Assembly (NCBI GenBank): GCA_965202895.1
Contig: OZ241901.1
Location: 2,604,001 to 2,668,000 of the forward strand
Source: JAJDXW01 sp965202895
GTDB taxonomy: Bacteria; Pseudomonadota; Gammaproteobacteria; HK1
DNA: 64,000 nt
Direction of reading: 5' to 3'
Part shown: positions 11,603-19,562 of the stretch, piece by piece
How the letters are laid out: every line of letters starts with the position of its first letter
Position numbering within the stretch: position 1 is the stretch's first letter
Position numbers and translations under genes: made by a program
The notes under the pieces: model-generated
Told to the model about the DNA's origin: nothing
Seen by the model: the letters and a program-made list of their open reading frames with translations, nothing else
Database searches by the model: none

Positions 11603-12010
11603 ATGTCCGAGACGGTCCACCAGCCGCTTCACCCCTCCCACTGGCGCCGGCCCAAGGGCTACGCGAACGGCATCGCCGCGGCCCGCGGGCGCACGATCTT
11701 CCTCGGCGGACAGGTGGGATGGAATGCCGAACAGGAGATCGAGTCGGACGACTTCGTCCGGCAGGTCGAGCAGACCCTGCGCAACGTCGTCGCCATCCTC
11801 GCCGAGGCCGGGGCGGGGCCGCAGCACCTGGTCCGCCTCACCTGGTTCGTCACCGACAAGCGCGAGTACCTGGACAACCTGTCCGGGGTCGGAGCGGCCT
11901 ATCGGGAGGTCATCGGCCGGCACTACCCGGCCATGAGCCTGCTTCAGGTGACAGCGCTCGTCGAGGACCGCGCCAAGGTCGAGATCGAGGCGACCGGGGT
12001 CCTGCCGTAG
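11603..12010 (+). CDS. Rid (YjgF/YER057c/UK114) family protein
   Basis: This 135-residue protein contains the Rid fold markers FLGGQVGWNAE, a central helix with QVEQTLRNV and the C-terminal strand KVEIEATGVLP. RidA hydrolyses reactive imine/enamine intermediates. In E. coli RidA the catalytic Arg105 lies in a P-A-R-S-like segment. The corresponding segment here reads PAMSLLQV, so the arginine appears to be missing and imine deaminase activity is doubtful. Rid-like genes are commonly found with 2-aminobenzoyl-CoA catabolic genes, so a role in that pathway is plausible though unproven. ATG 11603 follows GAGGAGCCCGCCC. Confidence 0.82.
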   Translation: MSETVHQPLHPSHWRRPKGYANGIAAARGRTIFLGGQVGWNAEQEIESDDFVRQVEQTLRNVVAILAEAGAGPQHLVRLTWFVTDKREYLDNLSGVGAAYREVIGRHYPAMSLLQVTALVEDRAKVEIEATGVLP

Positions 12011-12092
12011 CCCGGCGGCGCCAAGTCTCCGGGCCGGGCCGGCCCCGCCCGAAGCGCGCTGCCGGGTGAACCCGCGAGCGGAGAATCCGCAG

Positions 12093-12845
12093 ATGACCCG
12101 AAGTGTGCACGACGATCAGGTCCCTCGGGAGATCGACCCCGGGACGAAGCTGCCGATCGGCCCGCGGCTCGACGACCCGGGACCCGCGCGGCCCCCCGAG
12201 CGCACCGTGCTCGAGGGGCGGTACGCCCGTCTCGAACCGCTCGACCCGGCGCGCCACCGGGACGAGCTGTACGCCGCCTCGACGGTGCCGGACGCCGCCG
12301 CGCGGTTTCGCTACCTCGCCGAGCCTCCGCCGGAGTCGCCGGCGGCGTTCGGCCGGTGGATGGCGGAGGCCGCGGCATCGACGGACCCGCTCTACTTCGC
12401 GGTGATCGACCGCGCCACCGGACGGGTGGAAGGCCGGCAGACCCTGATGCGCATCACCCCTGCCCACCGGAGCATCGAGATCGGCAACATCTACTGGGGG
12501 CCGGCGATAGCGGGCGCCCGCGTCGCCACCGAAGCGATGTACCTCTTCGCCGCCTGGGTCCTTCAGGACCTCGGCTATCGGCGCTACGAATGGAAGTGCG
12601 ATGCGCTGAACGCCCCCTCGCGCCGGGCCGCGGAGCGCTTCGGCTTCACCTGGGAAGGCCACTTCCGCCGGGCCGTCATCGTCCGCGGGCGCACGCGCGA
12701 CACCGCCTGGTTCGCGATGATCGACGAGGAGTGGCCGGCGCTGAAGGCGGCCTACGAGCGGTGGCTCGCGCCGGGAAACTTCGACGCGCAAGGACGGCAG
12801 AAGACCCGGCTGAGCGAGCTCACGGCCGCCGCGCTCGCGCGCTGA
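12093..12845 (+). CDS. GNAT-family N-acetyltransferase (RimJ/RimL-like)
   Basis: This is a 250-residue protein. The acetyltransferase domain spans roughly residues 45-215, with LEGRYARLEPLDPARH at its start. It also contains IEIGNIYWGPAIAGARVATEAM (the acetyl-CoA-binding strand/helix region) and KCDALNAPSRRAAERFGF, the signature of RimJ/RimL-like GNAT proteins with the Asn and the helix that contacts CoA. It would acetylate an amino group of a small molecule or protein N-terminus in the cytoplasm, with acceptor unknown. I chose ATG 12093, which follows GGAG with a spacing of nine bases. GTG 12066 is an in-frame alternative adding nine residues. It lies 82 bases downstream of the Rid gene on the same strand. 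Confidence 0.83.
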   Translation: MTRSVHDDQVPREIDPGTKLPIGPRLDDPGPARPPERTVLEGRYARLEPLDPARHRDELYAASTVPDAAARFRYLAEPPPESPAAFGRWMAEAAASTDPLYFAVIDRATGRVEGRQTLMRITPAHRSIEIGNIYWGPAIAGARVATEAMYLFAAWVLQDLGYRRYEWKCDALNAPSRRAAERFGFTWEGHFRRAVIVRGRTRDTAWFAMIDEEWPALKAAYERWLAPGNFDAQGRQKTRLSELTAAALAR

Positions 12846-12983
12846 TCCGCTCCGCCGGGCTCCCCGGCTCCGGTCGCGACCGGCCCGTGAGTCCCGAGAC
12901 CGAGGGGCCGATCGCCGGGAGTCCGGCGAAGCTCCGGGAGCCTGCATCGTAGAAAATCGTCTGGAATCCCTCCCCACTTCAGA

Positions 12984-13291
12984 GACATGTGCGCTGTGGG
13001 GTTTTCGTCGGGCACGCCTCTCGCGAACGCTCTTGGGTACGGCGTCCTGGGAACGCTTGTGTCCCGCCCGCATCGATCGGCGGCGGCCTCGCCATCCCAT
13101 TTGCGGGCGGGACACAAGCGTTCCCAGGACGCCGTGCCCGCGCAAGTGGCTCCGTGGGGTGAAATCCGCCAGCCACCCCCTCGAACCGAACCTGAACCAC
13201 GGAAGAACGCCGTCTGCGTGGGGGTGAAAAATATCTCGACCCCCTCTCTACACCCTCTATCTCAAGAACTTACGAACAGCGCCCGGGGCTC
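12984..13291 (+). repeat. Interspersed hairpin repeat, type A, copy 2 (most complete)
   Basis: Arms GTCCTGGGAACGCTTGTGTC and GACACAAGCGTTCCCAGGAC form an almost perfect hairpin of about 27 base pairs. The loop carries GCATCGATCGGCGGC and GCCATCCCATTTGC. The right-hand flank holds GTGGGGTGAAATCCGCC and a GGTGAAAAATATCTCGACC segment, then ends in AACAGCGCCCGGGGCTC. This copy defines the family, and 202-530 is its reverse complement. The rest of the 590-base gap (12846-12983 and 13292-13435) holds nothing I recognise. Confidence 0.88.
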
Positions 13292-13435
13292 ACTTCAAGG
13301 GAGAGACAGAGTCGATACGGAGTCGAAATCGGGGCTATATCTCCATATGAGCCGAATTTCGTTCACTTTTCCAGATTATCTCCCACCAAGTCTTTCCAGA
13401 GGGCTCTGCGGTGCAGACTCCTGGAGGGCCGTTAC

Positions 13436-13512
13436 TGGTGGCTACGGGTGGACTTGAACCACCGACCTCAGCATTATGAGTGCCGCGCTCTGACCAACTG
13501 AGCTACGTAGCC
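13436..13512 (-). tRNA. tRNA-Met (anticodon CAU)
   Basis: Read on the minus strand, the 77-base sequence starts GGCTACGTAGCTCAGTTGG. It has a seven-base acceptor stem pairing GGCTACG with CGTAGCC, a D-loop with AGCTCAGTTGGT, the anticodon loop CTCATAA with CAU, a T-loop GGTTCAAGTC and an encoded 3' CCA. The type I structure without initiator features and the CTCATAA loop fit elongator methionine tRNA. A tRNA-Ile2 (lysidine-modified CAU) reading is less likely. It stands alone between a type A and a type B repeat. Confidence 0.93.
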
Positions 13513-13581
13513 GGGAGGGCGCGAACCATACCTGCGCCGCGGCCCGGAAGGCAAGGGCCGGGCCGGCGGTGCGCAGGGCTC

Positions 13582-13843
13582 TTTCACGCCGGCCGACTCG
13601 CGTCCAGGCCTCGGCCCCGACCGCTCTTCCCGGGAACGGCGTGTCCTGCGAAAGCCTGTGTCCCGCCCGCAAATGGGACGGCAACGCCGCCGCGGATCGA
13701 TGCGGGCGAGACACGAGCGTTCGGAGAACGCGCCGTTCCCAGGACCCCCACGCCCGGGTCGGGCGCCGTTCCCATGACCTCCGCCGCTCTCATTCGACCG
13801 AACCGGCGCGTCCACCCGCGCGAGCCGATTCCGCAGCGTGAAA
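13582..13843 (+). repeat. MITE-like hairpin repeat, type B, copy 1
   Basis: It is bounded by TTTCACGCCGGCCGACTCG and GATTCCGCAGCGTGAAA, whose ends form a short terminal inverted repeat (TTTCACGC/GCGTGAAA). Inside are the shared hairpin arms and the ATTCGACCGAACCGG motif that distinguishes type B. The loop (AAATGGGACGGCAACGCCGC) is in the opposite orientation to that of copies 2 and 3. It fills most of the 400-base gap after the tRNA gene. Confidence 0.8.
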
Positions 13844-13913
13844 CGGCCCTGCGGCGGTGGCTTCCGGGGGCGCGCTCGAGCCGCCGTTCCGGCCGCCGTT
13901 TCCGGGCCGGGGC

Positions 13914-15755
13914 TCAGCCCGGAACGTCCTCGGGGAAGTATCGGAGGACGCTCCGCAGGGGGTTGGCGGCGGCCTGCCCGAGCCCGCAGATCGAGGCGTC
14001 GGCCATCGTCCGGCTCAGCTCCTCGAGAAGAGGCGCGTCCCAGCTCGGCCGCTCCATCAGCTCGACCGCCTTCTCGGTGCCGACCCGGCAGGGGGTGCAC
14101 TGCCCGCAGCTCTCGTCCTCGAAGAAGCGCATCAGGTTGAGGGCGACCGCACGCATGTCGTCACGGTCGCTCAGGATCACGACCGCGTGCGAGCCCACGA
14201 AGCACCCGTGCTTCTCGAGCGCCCCGAACTCCAGGGGGAGGTCCGCCATCGAGGCCGGGAGGATCCCGCCGGACGCCCCGCCCGGGAGGTAGCCCCGGAA
14301 CGCGTGGCCGTCCGGCATCCCCCCGCAGTGCTCCTCGACGAGCTCGCGGGCGGTAATGCCGGCCGGCACGAGCTTGACCCCCGGCTCGCGTACCCGCCCC
14401 GAGACCGAGTAGCTGCGAAGGCCCTTCGCTCCGCCCCGCCCCGCGTTCGCGAACCAGTCGGCGCCGCGTGCGAGGATCTCGGGTATCCAGTACAGGGTTT
14501 CGACGTTCTGGACCAGGGTGGGGCGGCCGAAGAGGCCGACCTCGGCGACGTAGGGCGGCCGGTGCCGCGGCAGGCCGCGCTTGCCCTCGATCGATTCGAG
14601 CATCGACGACTCTTCGCCGCAGATGTAGGCCCCCGCGCCGCGCCGGAGCTCCAGGCGGGGGTGCGGCCCGATCCGGCCCTCGCGTTCGAGGCGCGCGATC
14701 TCCGCCCGGAGGATCTCGCGCACCGCCGGGTACTCGTCGCGAAGGTAGACGTAGACCGTCTCCGCCTCCACCGCCCAGGCGGCGATGAGGACCCCCTCCA
14801 GGAAGCGGTGGGGGCGGCGTTCGAGGTAGTAGCGATCCTTGAAGGTTCCGGGCTCTCCCTCGTCGGCGTTCACCGCCATGAGGCGGGGGCCGGGATGGGA
14901 GCGGACGATGCTCCACTTGCGCCCGGTCGGAAAGCCGGCCCCGCCGAGACCGCGCAGGCCGGCCGCGTCGAGGGTCTCCACCGCCTGGTCCACGGTGCGC
15001 CGGCCCGCCCGGCAGTCGTCCAGCACCGCATACCCCCCGCCCGCGGCGTAGGCATCGTAGTCCTCGTAGTCCGGGATCCGGGGGGCCGTGTCCCCCGATG
15101 CGGCCGCCGCGAGCACCGATCGGGGCGTGGCGTGGTCGACGTGCCGGTGGCCGACCTCCGCGACCGGGGCGCCGTCGCAGCGCCCCATGCAGGGGGCGCG
15201 GACCACCCTCACCCCGTCCGGGCATTCCGCCTGGAGGGCGGCCATGAGCCGGGCCGCGCCCGCGAGCTCGCAGGAGAGGCTGTCGCATACCCGAATGGTC
15301 AACGGCGGCGGGGCGGCGGCGCCGTCGGCGACGAAATCGAAGTGGGCGTAGAACGTCGCGACCTCGTAGACCTCCGCCTGTGCGAGCCGGTGCTCGGCCG
15401 CGAGGGCCGCGAGGTGGCGGGCGTGGAGCGCTCCGAACCGATCCTGGACGAGATGGAGATGCTCGATGAGGTGGTCGCGCCGGTGCGGGCCGCCGCCGAG
15501 AAGGACGCGGACCTCTTCGCGCGCCGCCGGGTCGACCTGGCGGCCCCTGGGGGTCGCCCTCCCGCGCCGGCGACCGCGGCGGTTGACTGGAACCGATCCC
15601 GCTCCTGGTCCGGCGACGGACGCCGCGGGTACGTCGCCCGGCCCTGCCCCATTTCCGGTCCGCCCCCCCGCTCCGGATTCCGCCCCGGTCCCGGATTCCG
15701 CCCCGGGGCCGGATTCCGATTCGGGCCCGGACGAACGCCGCTCCACCATCAGCAC
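13914..15755 (-). CDS. Fused NuoE-NuoF type subunit of NAD-dependent formate dehydrogenase/NADH dehydrogenase family (FdsB-like)
   Basis: This 613-residue protein starts with a low-complexity tail of about 60 residues (SGPGAESGTGAESGAG-like). A NuoE domain follows, with a helical bundle and then [2Fe-2S] ligands CDSLSC and CMGRC near residues 157-200. The NuoF domain holds the NADH-binding GLGGAGFPTGRKWS near 271 and the FMN segment GAGAYICGEESSMLESIEGK near 377. The [4Fe-4S] ligands are CGQCTPC and C of ICGLGQ near 560-600. It transfers electrons between NAD(H) and a partner via FMN and Fe-S clusters. In formate dehydrogenases and hydrogenases the partner is a molybdenum or NiFe subunit. No catalytic subunit is adjacent: downstream are a repeat and a tRNA. 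It is therefore an orphan here. The true start could lie downstream of the repeat-encoded tail. Confidence 0.8.
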   Translation of the reverse strand: MLMVERRSSGPESESGPGAESGTGAESGAGGRTGNGAGPGDVPAASVAGPGAGSVPVNRRGRRRGRATPRGRQVDPAAREEVRVLLGGGPHRRDHLIEHLHLVQDRFGALHARHLAALAAEHRLAQAEVYEVATFYAHFDFVADGAAAPPPLTIRVCDSLSCELAGAARLMAALQAECPDGVRVVRAPCMGRCDGAPVAEVGHRHVDHATPRSVLAAAASGDTAPRIPDYEDYDAYAAGGGYAVLDDCRAGRRTVDQAVETLDAAGLRGLGGAGFPTGRKWSIVRSHPGPRLMAVNADEGEPGTFKDRYYLERRPHRFLEGVLIAAWAVEAETVYVYLRDEYPAVREILRAEIARLEREGRIGPHPRLELRRGAGAYICGEESSMLESIEGKRGLPRHRPPYVAEVGLFGRPTLVQNVETLYWIPEILARGADWFANAGRGGAKGLRSYSVSGRVREPGVKLVPAGITARELVEEHCGGMPDGHAFRGYLPGGASGGILPASMADLPLEFGALEKHGCFVGSHAVVILSDRDDMRAVALNLMRFFEDESCGQCTPCRVGTEKAVELMERPSWDAPLLEELSRTMADASICGLGQAAANPLRSVLRYFPEDVPG

Positions 15756-16212
15756 CGCACCTCGAGCTCACTCCGGCGGTCGGGCGGACGGCAACCGGGC
15801 GGCGGAGCCGGCGTCGTGCGCGGCAGGTGCGGTATCGTCATCGCGTCTTCTCCGGCGAGGGCCGCGGCATCGCCGCCGCCGGCGCGCCTCGTCTCGTCGC
15901 CTCCCTCGACCAGGACCGTTTCCGGCGCCGTCCGCGGGCTCCTCCGGCCGGGCCGCCGGACCCTGACCGAGGCCGAGCGGCGGTCACGAGCGCGCCGGTG
16001 CTCCGGGACGGCGAGCTTCACGTCTTCGTCCGACGCCGCCGCCCCGCCGGCATCCGGGCGACCGGGCCGCCGAACCGCCGCCCCGCGTTCTTCGCCGACG
16101 GTGCGGAACCCGCCGCGAAGCGGGGCGGCCCTCCTCCCGGTGGGGCCGCCCGGAACCCGTTCGCGGAAGCCCGCATCGAGCGCCGTCCCGCTCCAGGCCG
16201 CTCCAGGCCGCT
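15756..16212. other. 457-base gap without a recognisable gene
   Basis: Open frames on both strands have only GC-driven composition (Arg/Pro/Ala-rich) and no domain that I recognise. A short tandem of GCTCCAGGCC units lies at its YbdK-side end. A short degraded gene cannot be excluded. Confidence 0.4.
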
Positions 16213-17364
16213 TCAGGCGCTGCCGACGCCCGGTCTCGCGGACCCGCCTTCCGTCTCGTCGATGATCGAGCCCACGACCCGCCGCAGGGCTTCGTCTTCA
16301 CCCGCCCCGTCGAGCATGGCCTGCCGGTAGACGTCCTCCTGCCGGTCCGCGCTGCTGCCTTCACGGACGATCCCGTCGATGCGCTCCACCTCGCCCTCGC
16401 ACCCGAGCGCCCGGGCGTCCTCCCGGACCTCCTCGACGAGGTCCCCCACGACGTCGGCGAGGTCCACGAGCGCGGGTGGGTCTCCGTGGGGGAGGAACGC
16501 GAGGGTTCCGAACCGCTGGGCGAGCCACCGGCCTTCCTCGATCAGCTCCTGCGGAGGCTCGGGCAGCGTCTCGCCGGCCGTGATCTTCCGCGCGAGGGAG
16601 CGGATGAGGCAGGCGTAGAGCGCGGCGATGGACACCGCATCCTCGATCCGCGGGCAGATGTCGCAGATCCGAAGCTCGATGGTCGGATACGACGACGAGG
16701 GCCGGATGTCCCACCACAGCTCGCTCCCGTCCTTGAGGGCGCCGATCGATCGATACCGCTCCAGGATGGCGTCGTACTCCGCCCGCGAGTGCATCGCCTT
16801 CGGCATCCCGGAGCGGGGTATCGCCCCGATCACGATCTGCCGGTACGACTTGAGGCCGGTCAGCCGCCCGGCATGGAAGGGCGAAGAGGTGGACACGGCG
16901 AGCAGGGCCGGGAGGTACTGCCGCAGGGCGGTCATCACCCGGACCCGCAGCTCGGGATCGCCGAACCCGGCATGGACGTGCATGCCCCCGACGAAGAACT
17001 GCCGGACGCTCTGCTGGAACCTGATCTCGAACTCCTGGTAGCGCCGCTTCGGCGTCACCTGCTGGGACTGCCACCGCGCCCACGGGTGCAGGGACGACGC
17101 GATGACCGCCATGCCGTGCCGGCGCGCCGCCTCGACGACGATTCCGCGGGTCTCCGAGAGGCTCGTGCGGAGCTCCGCGACGGATGAGCAGACCCGGGAG
17201 TTCGTCTCCATCTGGGATCGGAGGAGCTCGTTCACCACCCGATGCTCGCCGGCGGCCTCGCGAGCCTCCTCGAAGATCGCGGGATCGGGGTCGGCGACGA
17301 CCTCCCCCGACGCGGGGTCCACGACCATGAGCTCTTCTTCGATTCCGAGCGTGATCGGCGTCAT
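16213..17364 (-). CDS. ybdK: YbdK-type carboxylate-amine ligase (glutamate-cysteine ligase family 2)
   Basis: This 383-residue protein begins with TLGIEEELMVVDPASGE, the ATP-grasp-like GCS2 signature in which the paired glutamates coordinate metal. Further family blocks are QMETNSRVC near 51, FFVGGMHVHAGF near 122 and ELWWDIRPSSSYPTIELRICD near 217. YbdK proteins have weak glutamate-cysteine ligase activity in vitro and form an amide bond with ATP. The physiological substrate is generally unknown. The length is normal (about 370-390). It is followed 36 bases later by nothing on its strand and preceded by an enoyl-CoA hydratase that is also on the minus strand, with a 59-base gap, so they may be co-transcribed. 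Confidence 0.88.
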   Translation of the reverse strand: MTPITLGIEEELMVVDPASGEVVADPDPAIFEEAREAAGEHRVVNELLRSQMETNSRVCSSVAELRTSLSETRGIVVEAARRHGMAVIASSLHPWARWQSQQVTPKRRYQEFEIRFQQSVRQFFVGGMHVHAGFGDPELRVRVMTALRQYLPALLAVSTSSPFHAGRLTGLKSYRQIVIGAIPRSGMPKAMHSRAEYDAILERYRSIGALKDGSELWWDIRPSSSYPTIELRICDICPRIEDAVSIAALYACLIRSLARKITAGETLPEPPQELIEEGRWLAQRFGTLAFLPHGDPPALVDLADVVGDLVEEVREDARALGCEGEVERIDGIVREGSSADRQEDVYRQAMLDGAGEDEALRRVVGSIIDETEGGSARPGVGSA

Positions 17365-17423
17365 CGCTGGTCCTGCCGTGAAAGCGGGATGGGGGCGGGC
17401 GCCGGTCCGCGCGAGTCCGCGGG

Positions 17424-18176
17424 TCAGCGGCGGAGCCGGTCGGCCGCCGCACGGAGCCTCGCCTGAGCATCCTTACCATGCCAGATTTCGACTTGACGCG
17501 CTACGCGGGCCGACATCTGCTCGCGGAGGTCGGCGGTGAACTTTCCGAGGCGCATGCGCTTCGACTCCGCGAACGCGGCGGGCGCGAGGCCGCGGAGCGT
17601 GAGAAGCCTCTCCCACGCCATCCGCTCCACGTCCGGCTTCGGCCCCGTCTCGTGCACGAGCCCGAGGGCGCGGCCGTCCTCGGCGGGGATGAGCTTCCCG
17701 GTCAGGATGAGGTCGGAGGCCGCGAAGTCCCCGGCGACGAAGCGAAGGAGCTGGTCGCCGTAGTAGGGGTTCGGCACCCCGAGGAGGATCTCGGGCTTCC
17801 CGATCAGCACCCGGCCGGCGGCTGCGTACCGGTAGTCGCAGGCGAGGAACAGGGCCATGCCGGCGCCGGTGGCGTGGCCCTTGACGACGCCGACGGTCGG
17901 CAGGGGCGACTCGAGGAGGGCGAGAACGAGCCGCCCGAGCTCGAGGAACATCTCGCGGATGCCGGCGCGCGGCTGTCCGAGCGCCCAGTCGAGGTCGATC
18001 CCGTTGCAGAAGAACTTGTCGCCGCCGCAGAGCATCGCCCCGCGCGCATCCCGGGCGGCCGCCTCGACCGCGGCCGAGAGCTCCTGGATGACCGCCGTCG
18101 TCAGGGGGTTGGCGTCTCCGTGGGTCAGACGGACCCGGGTGCAGCCGTCCTCGTGCTCGAGAGAGACGTTCGCCAA
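17424..18176 (-). CDS. Enoyl-CoA hydratase/isomerase family protein
   Basis: This 250-residue crotonase-fold protein has the oxyanion-hole segments CGGDKFFCNGIDLDW near residue 45 and the GHATGAGMALFLACDYRYAA block near residue 95. It acts on a CoA thioester (hydration, isomerisation or C-C cleavage). The exact substrate cannot be read. A glutamate at the usual second catalytic position is not obvious (the loop reads GKPEILLGVPNPYY), so isomerase-like or non-hydratase chemistry is possible. I propose the TTG start at 18176 because GGAGGG precedes it by about four bases and no ATG or GTG gives a sensible N-terminus. A much longer open frame continuing through the hairpin repeat upstream is rejected. 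Confidence 0.78.
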   Translation of the reverse strand: MANVSLEHEDGCTRVRLTHGDANPLTTAVIQELSAAVEAAARDARGAMLCGGDKFFCNGIDLDWALGQPRAGIREMFLELGRLVLALLESPLPTVGVVKGHATGAGMALFLACDYRYAAAGRVLIGKPEILLGVPNPYYGDQLLRFVAGDFAASDLILTGKLIPAEDGRALGLVHETGPKPDVERMAWERLLTLRGLAPAAFAESKRMRLGKFTADLREQMSARVARQVEIWHGKDAQARLRAAADRLRR

Positions 18177-18285
18177 TTCGCCCTCCGGCGGTTCGACCCG
18201 CGACGCGCACAGCTTACCCCGGCGCCGCCGGGCGGTGGGCGCCGGGCGCCGGGCAGGGGACGGGCGGTGATCCGTGCCCCAAGGA

Positions 18286-18453
18286 GCCGCTCGCGCGGGA
18301 ACGGTGTCCTGGGAACGCTCGTGTCCCGCCCGCACGATGGCGAAGCGCCTGGAAGAAGAGGCGGGCGGGACACGAGCGTTCCCGGGACACCGTTCCCAAG
18401 AGCGTTCGCGAGAGGCGTGCCTGGCGAAAGCCCCGCAGCGCACATGCCTCTTG
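18286..18453 (-). repeat. Interspersed hairpin repeat, type A, partial copy 3
   Basis: The stretch carries the hairpin arms GTCCTGGGAACGCTCGTGTC and GACACGAGCGTTCCCGGGAC and the outer end GCGCACATGCCTC. It lacks the other flank with the AAATCCGCC and AATATCTCGACC motifs. It fills the 324-base intergenic space between the enoyl-CoA hydratase start and the dioxygenase start, which point away from each other. The loop (ACGATGGCGAAGCGCC) differs from other copies. Confidence 0.8.
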
Positions 18454-18500
18454 ACGGCCGCCGTTCGGCGAAGGAGGCGCGGACCGGCTATGCTGGCTAC

Positions 18501-19172
18501 ATGAACACGACCCGCCGGAAGGTGCTCGCCGGTCTCGCGGCCGGCGTCGGCATCGGGGGCGCGGGCGCCGGCGCGGCGGCGGCGGGCGCCCTCGGGGCGC
18601 TCGTGCGCGCCGCATCCGCCCGGGCCGCCGCCGAGGGCTGCACGTTCGCGGGGCCGGCCCCGGACCGCGGCCTGGGGCTCTCCCCCCCGTCCACCTGCAC
18701 GCCGGGCACCCGGACCCAGACCGCGGGGCCGTACTACACGCCGCGGACGCCGCGCCGGTCGAGCCTTCGCGAGCCGGGGACGGCGGGCGAGCCCCTCGTC
18801 TTCGAAGGGCTCGTCCTCACCCCCGGCTGCCGGCCGGTGGCGGGCGCCGTCGTCGACGTCTGGCACTGCGACGAGCACGGGCGTTACGACAACGAAGGCT
18901 TCCGCTATCGCGGCCACCAGCTCACGGATGCGTCGGGCGCCTTCCGCTTCGAGACCATCCGGCCCTTCCGCTACCTCGGGCGGACCGCGCACATCCACGT
19001 CCGGGTGCAGGGGGAGGCGACCCGCCTCCTCACCACCCAGGTCTACTTCCCGGACCTCGAAGCCGCCAATGCGCGGGACTTCATCTTCCGCGACGACCTC
19101 GTGATGCGCCTCGGGCGTGCGGGCGGCGGGGAGTGGCACGGCCGCTTCGACTTCGTGCCCGCTCCCGCCTGA
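18501..19172 (+). CDS. Tat-exported intradiol ring-cleavage dioxygenase (protocatechuate 3,4-dioxygenase-like)
   Basis: This 223-residue protein has an N-terminal twin-arginine-like leader (TTRRKVLAGLAAGVGIG) followed by an Ala/Gly-rich hydrophobic segment, suggesting export by Tat. The catalytic domain has GPYYTP near residue 75, VDVWHCDEHGRYDN near 117 with the first iron-ligand tyrosine, and RYLGRTAHIHVRV near 160 with the second tyrosine and the H-x-H pair. These four residues (Y, Y, H, H) are the Fe(III) ligands of intradiol dioxygenases, which open catechols between the hydroxyls with O2. Periplasmic or extracellular members act on catecholic or other aromatic material, with unknown substrate here. 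The start ATG 18501 is used because it opens the Tat leader. Confidence 0.82.
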   Translation: MNTTRRKVLAGLAAGVGIGGAGAGAAAAGALGALVRAASARAAAEGCTFAGPAPDRGLGLSPPSTCTPGTRTQTAGPYYTPRTPRRSSLREPGTAGEPLVFEGLVLTPGCRPVAGAVVDVWHCDEHGRYDNEGFRYRGHQLTDASGAFRFETIRPFRYLGRTAHIHVRVQGEATRLLTTQVYFPDLEAANARDFIFRDDLVMRLGRAGGGEWHGRFDFVPAPA

Positions 19173-19437
19173 CCCCGGCCGGCCGGCTCTGCCCGACCGG
19201 ACCCGGCCCAGCCCGGGTCCGGTCCGGGTCCGGCCCGGTTCAGTCCGATCCAGCCCGGTTCGATGCGGTCAGGCCCGCTCCGACCCGGCGCCGGCCGGCC
19301 CACTTCGGCCCGGCGGCAGGTGGACGGCGAGACCGCCGGGGCGCGTCTCCTCGAAGCGGGGCTCGTGCTCCGGCCGGTCTCCCGCCTTCGGGGCGCGATG
19401 CGGTCTCCGAACGGCATGGGGCGGCCCTCCTCGTATC
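19173..19437. other. Degenerate GC-rich low-complexity spacer
   Basis: The first 130 bases after the dioxygenase are runs of GTCCGG/GGTCCG/CCGGTTC units without coding character. Beyond them no gene is seen until the iterons at 19438. It belongs to the same class of degenerate GC arrays found at 2890, 15660, 47930 and 54395. Confidence 0.5.
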
Positions 19438-19521
19438 TGAACACCCCTCTGTTTCATCCCTTCAACCCACTGAACAGCCCCCTCTTTTAATGGTGATGCA
19501 CCTTGAACACCCCTCTGTTTT
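19438..19521 (+). repeat. Three 33-bp-spaced iteron-like repeats upstream of the DUF4143 ATPase
   Basis: TGAACACCCCTCTGTTT occurs at 19438 and again at 19504. A variant TGAACAGCCCCCTCTTTTA occurs exactly midway at 19471. The constant 33-base step (about three helical turns) and the position 42 bases before the ATPase start suggest protein binding sites or an operator. The block is much less GC-rich than its surroundings. Confidence 0.55.
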
Positions 19522-19562
19522 GTTAGCATACGACCGTTCCAACGCCCGGAGCCCGCGCTCGC

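Noticed and set aside
13063..13145. Possible CRISPR-like or terminator hairpin in the repeat
   Set aside because: The arms do not occur as regular spacer-separated arrays and no uridine tract follows; dispersed family copies argue for an interspersed repeat.
17478..18500. Extension of the dioxygenase reading frame upstream to 17478
   Set aside because: The extension covers the antisense of the enoyl-CoA hydratase and a hairpin repeat; the ATG at 18501 opens the Tat leader.
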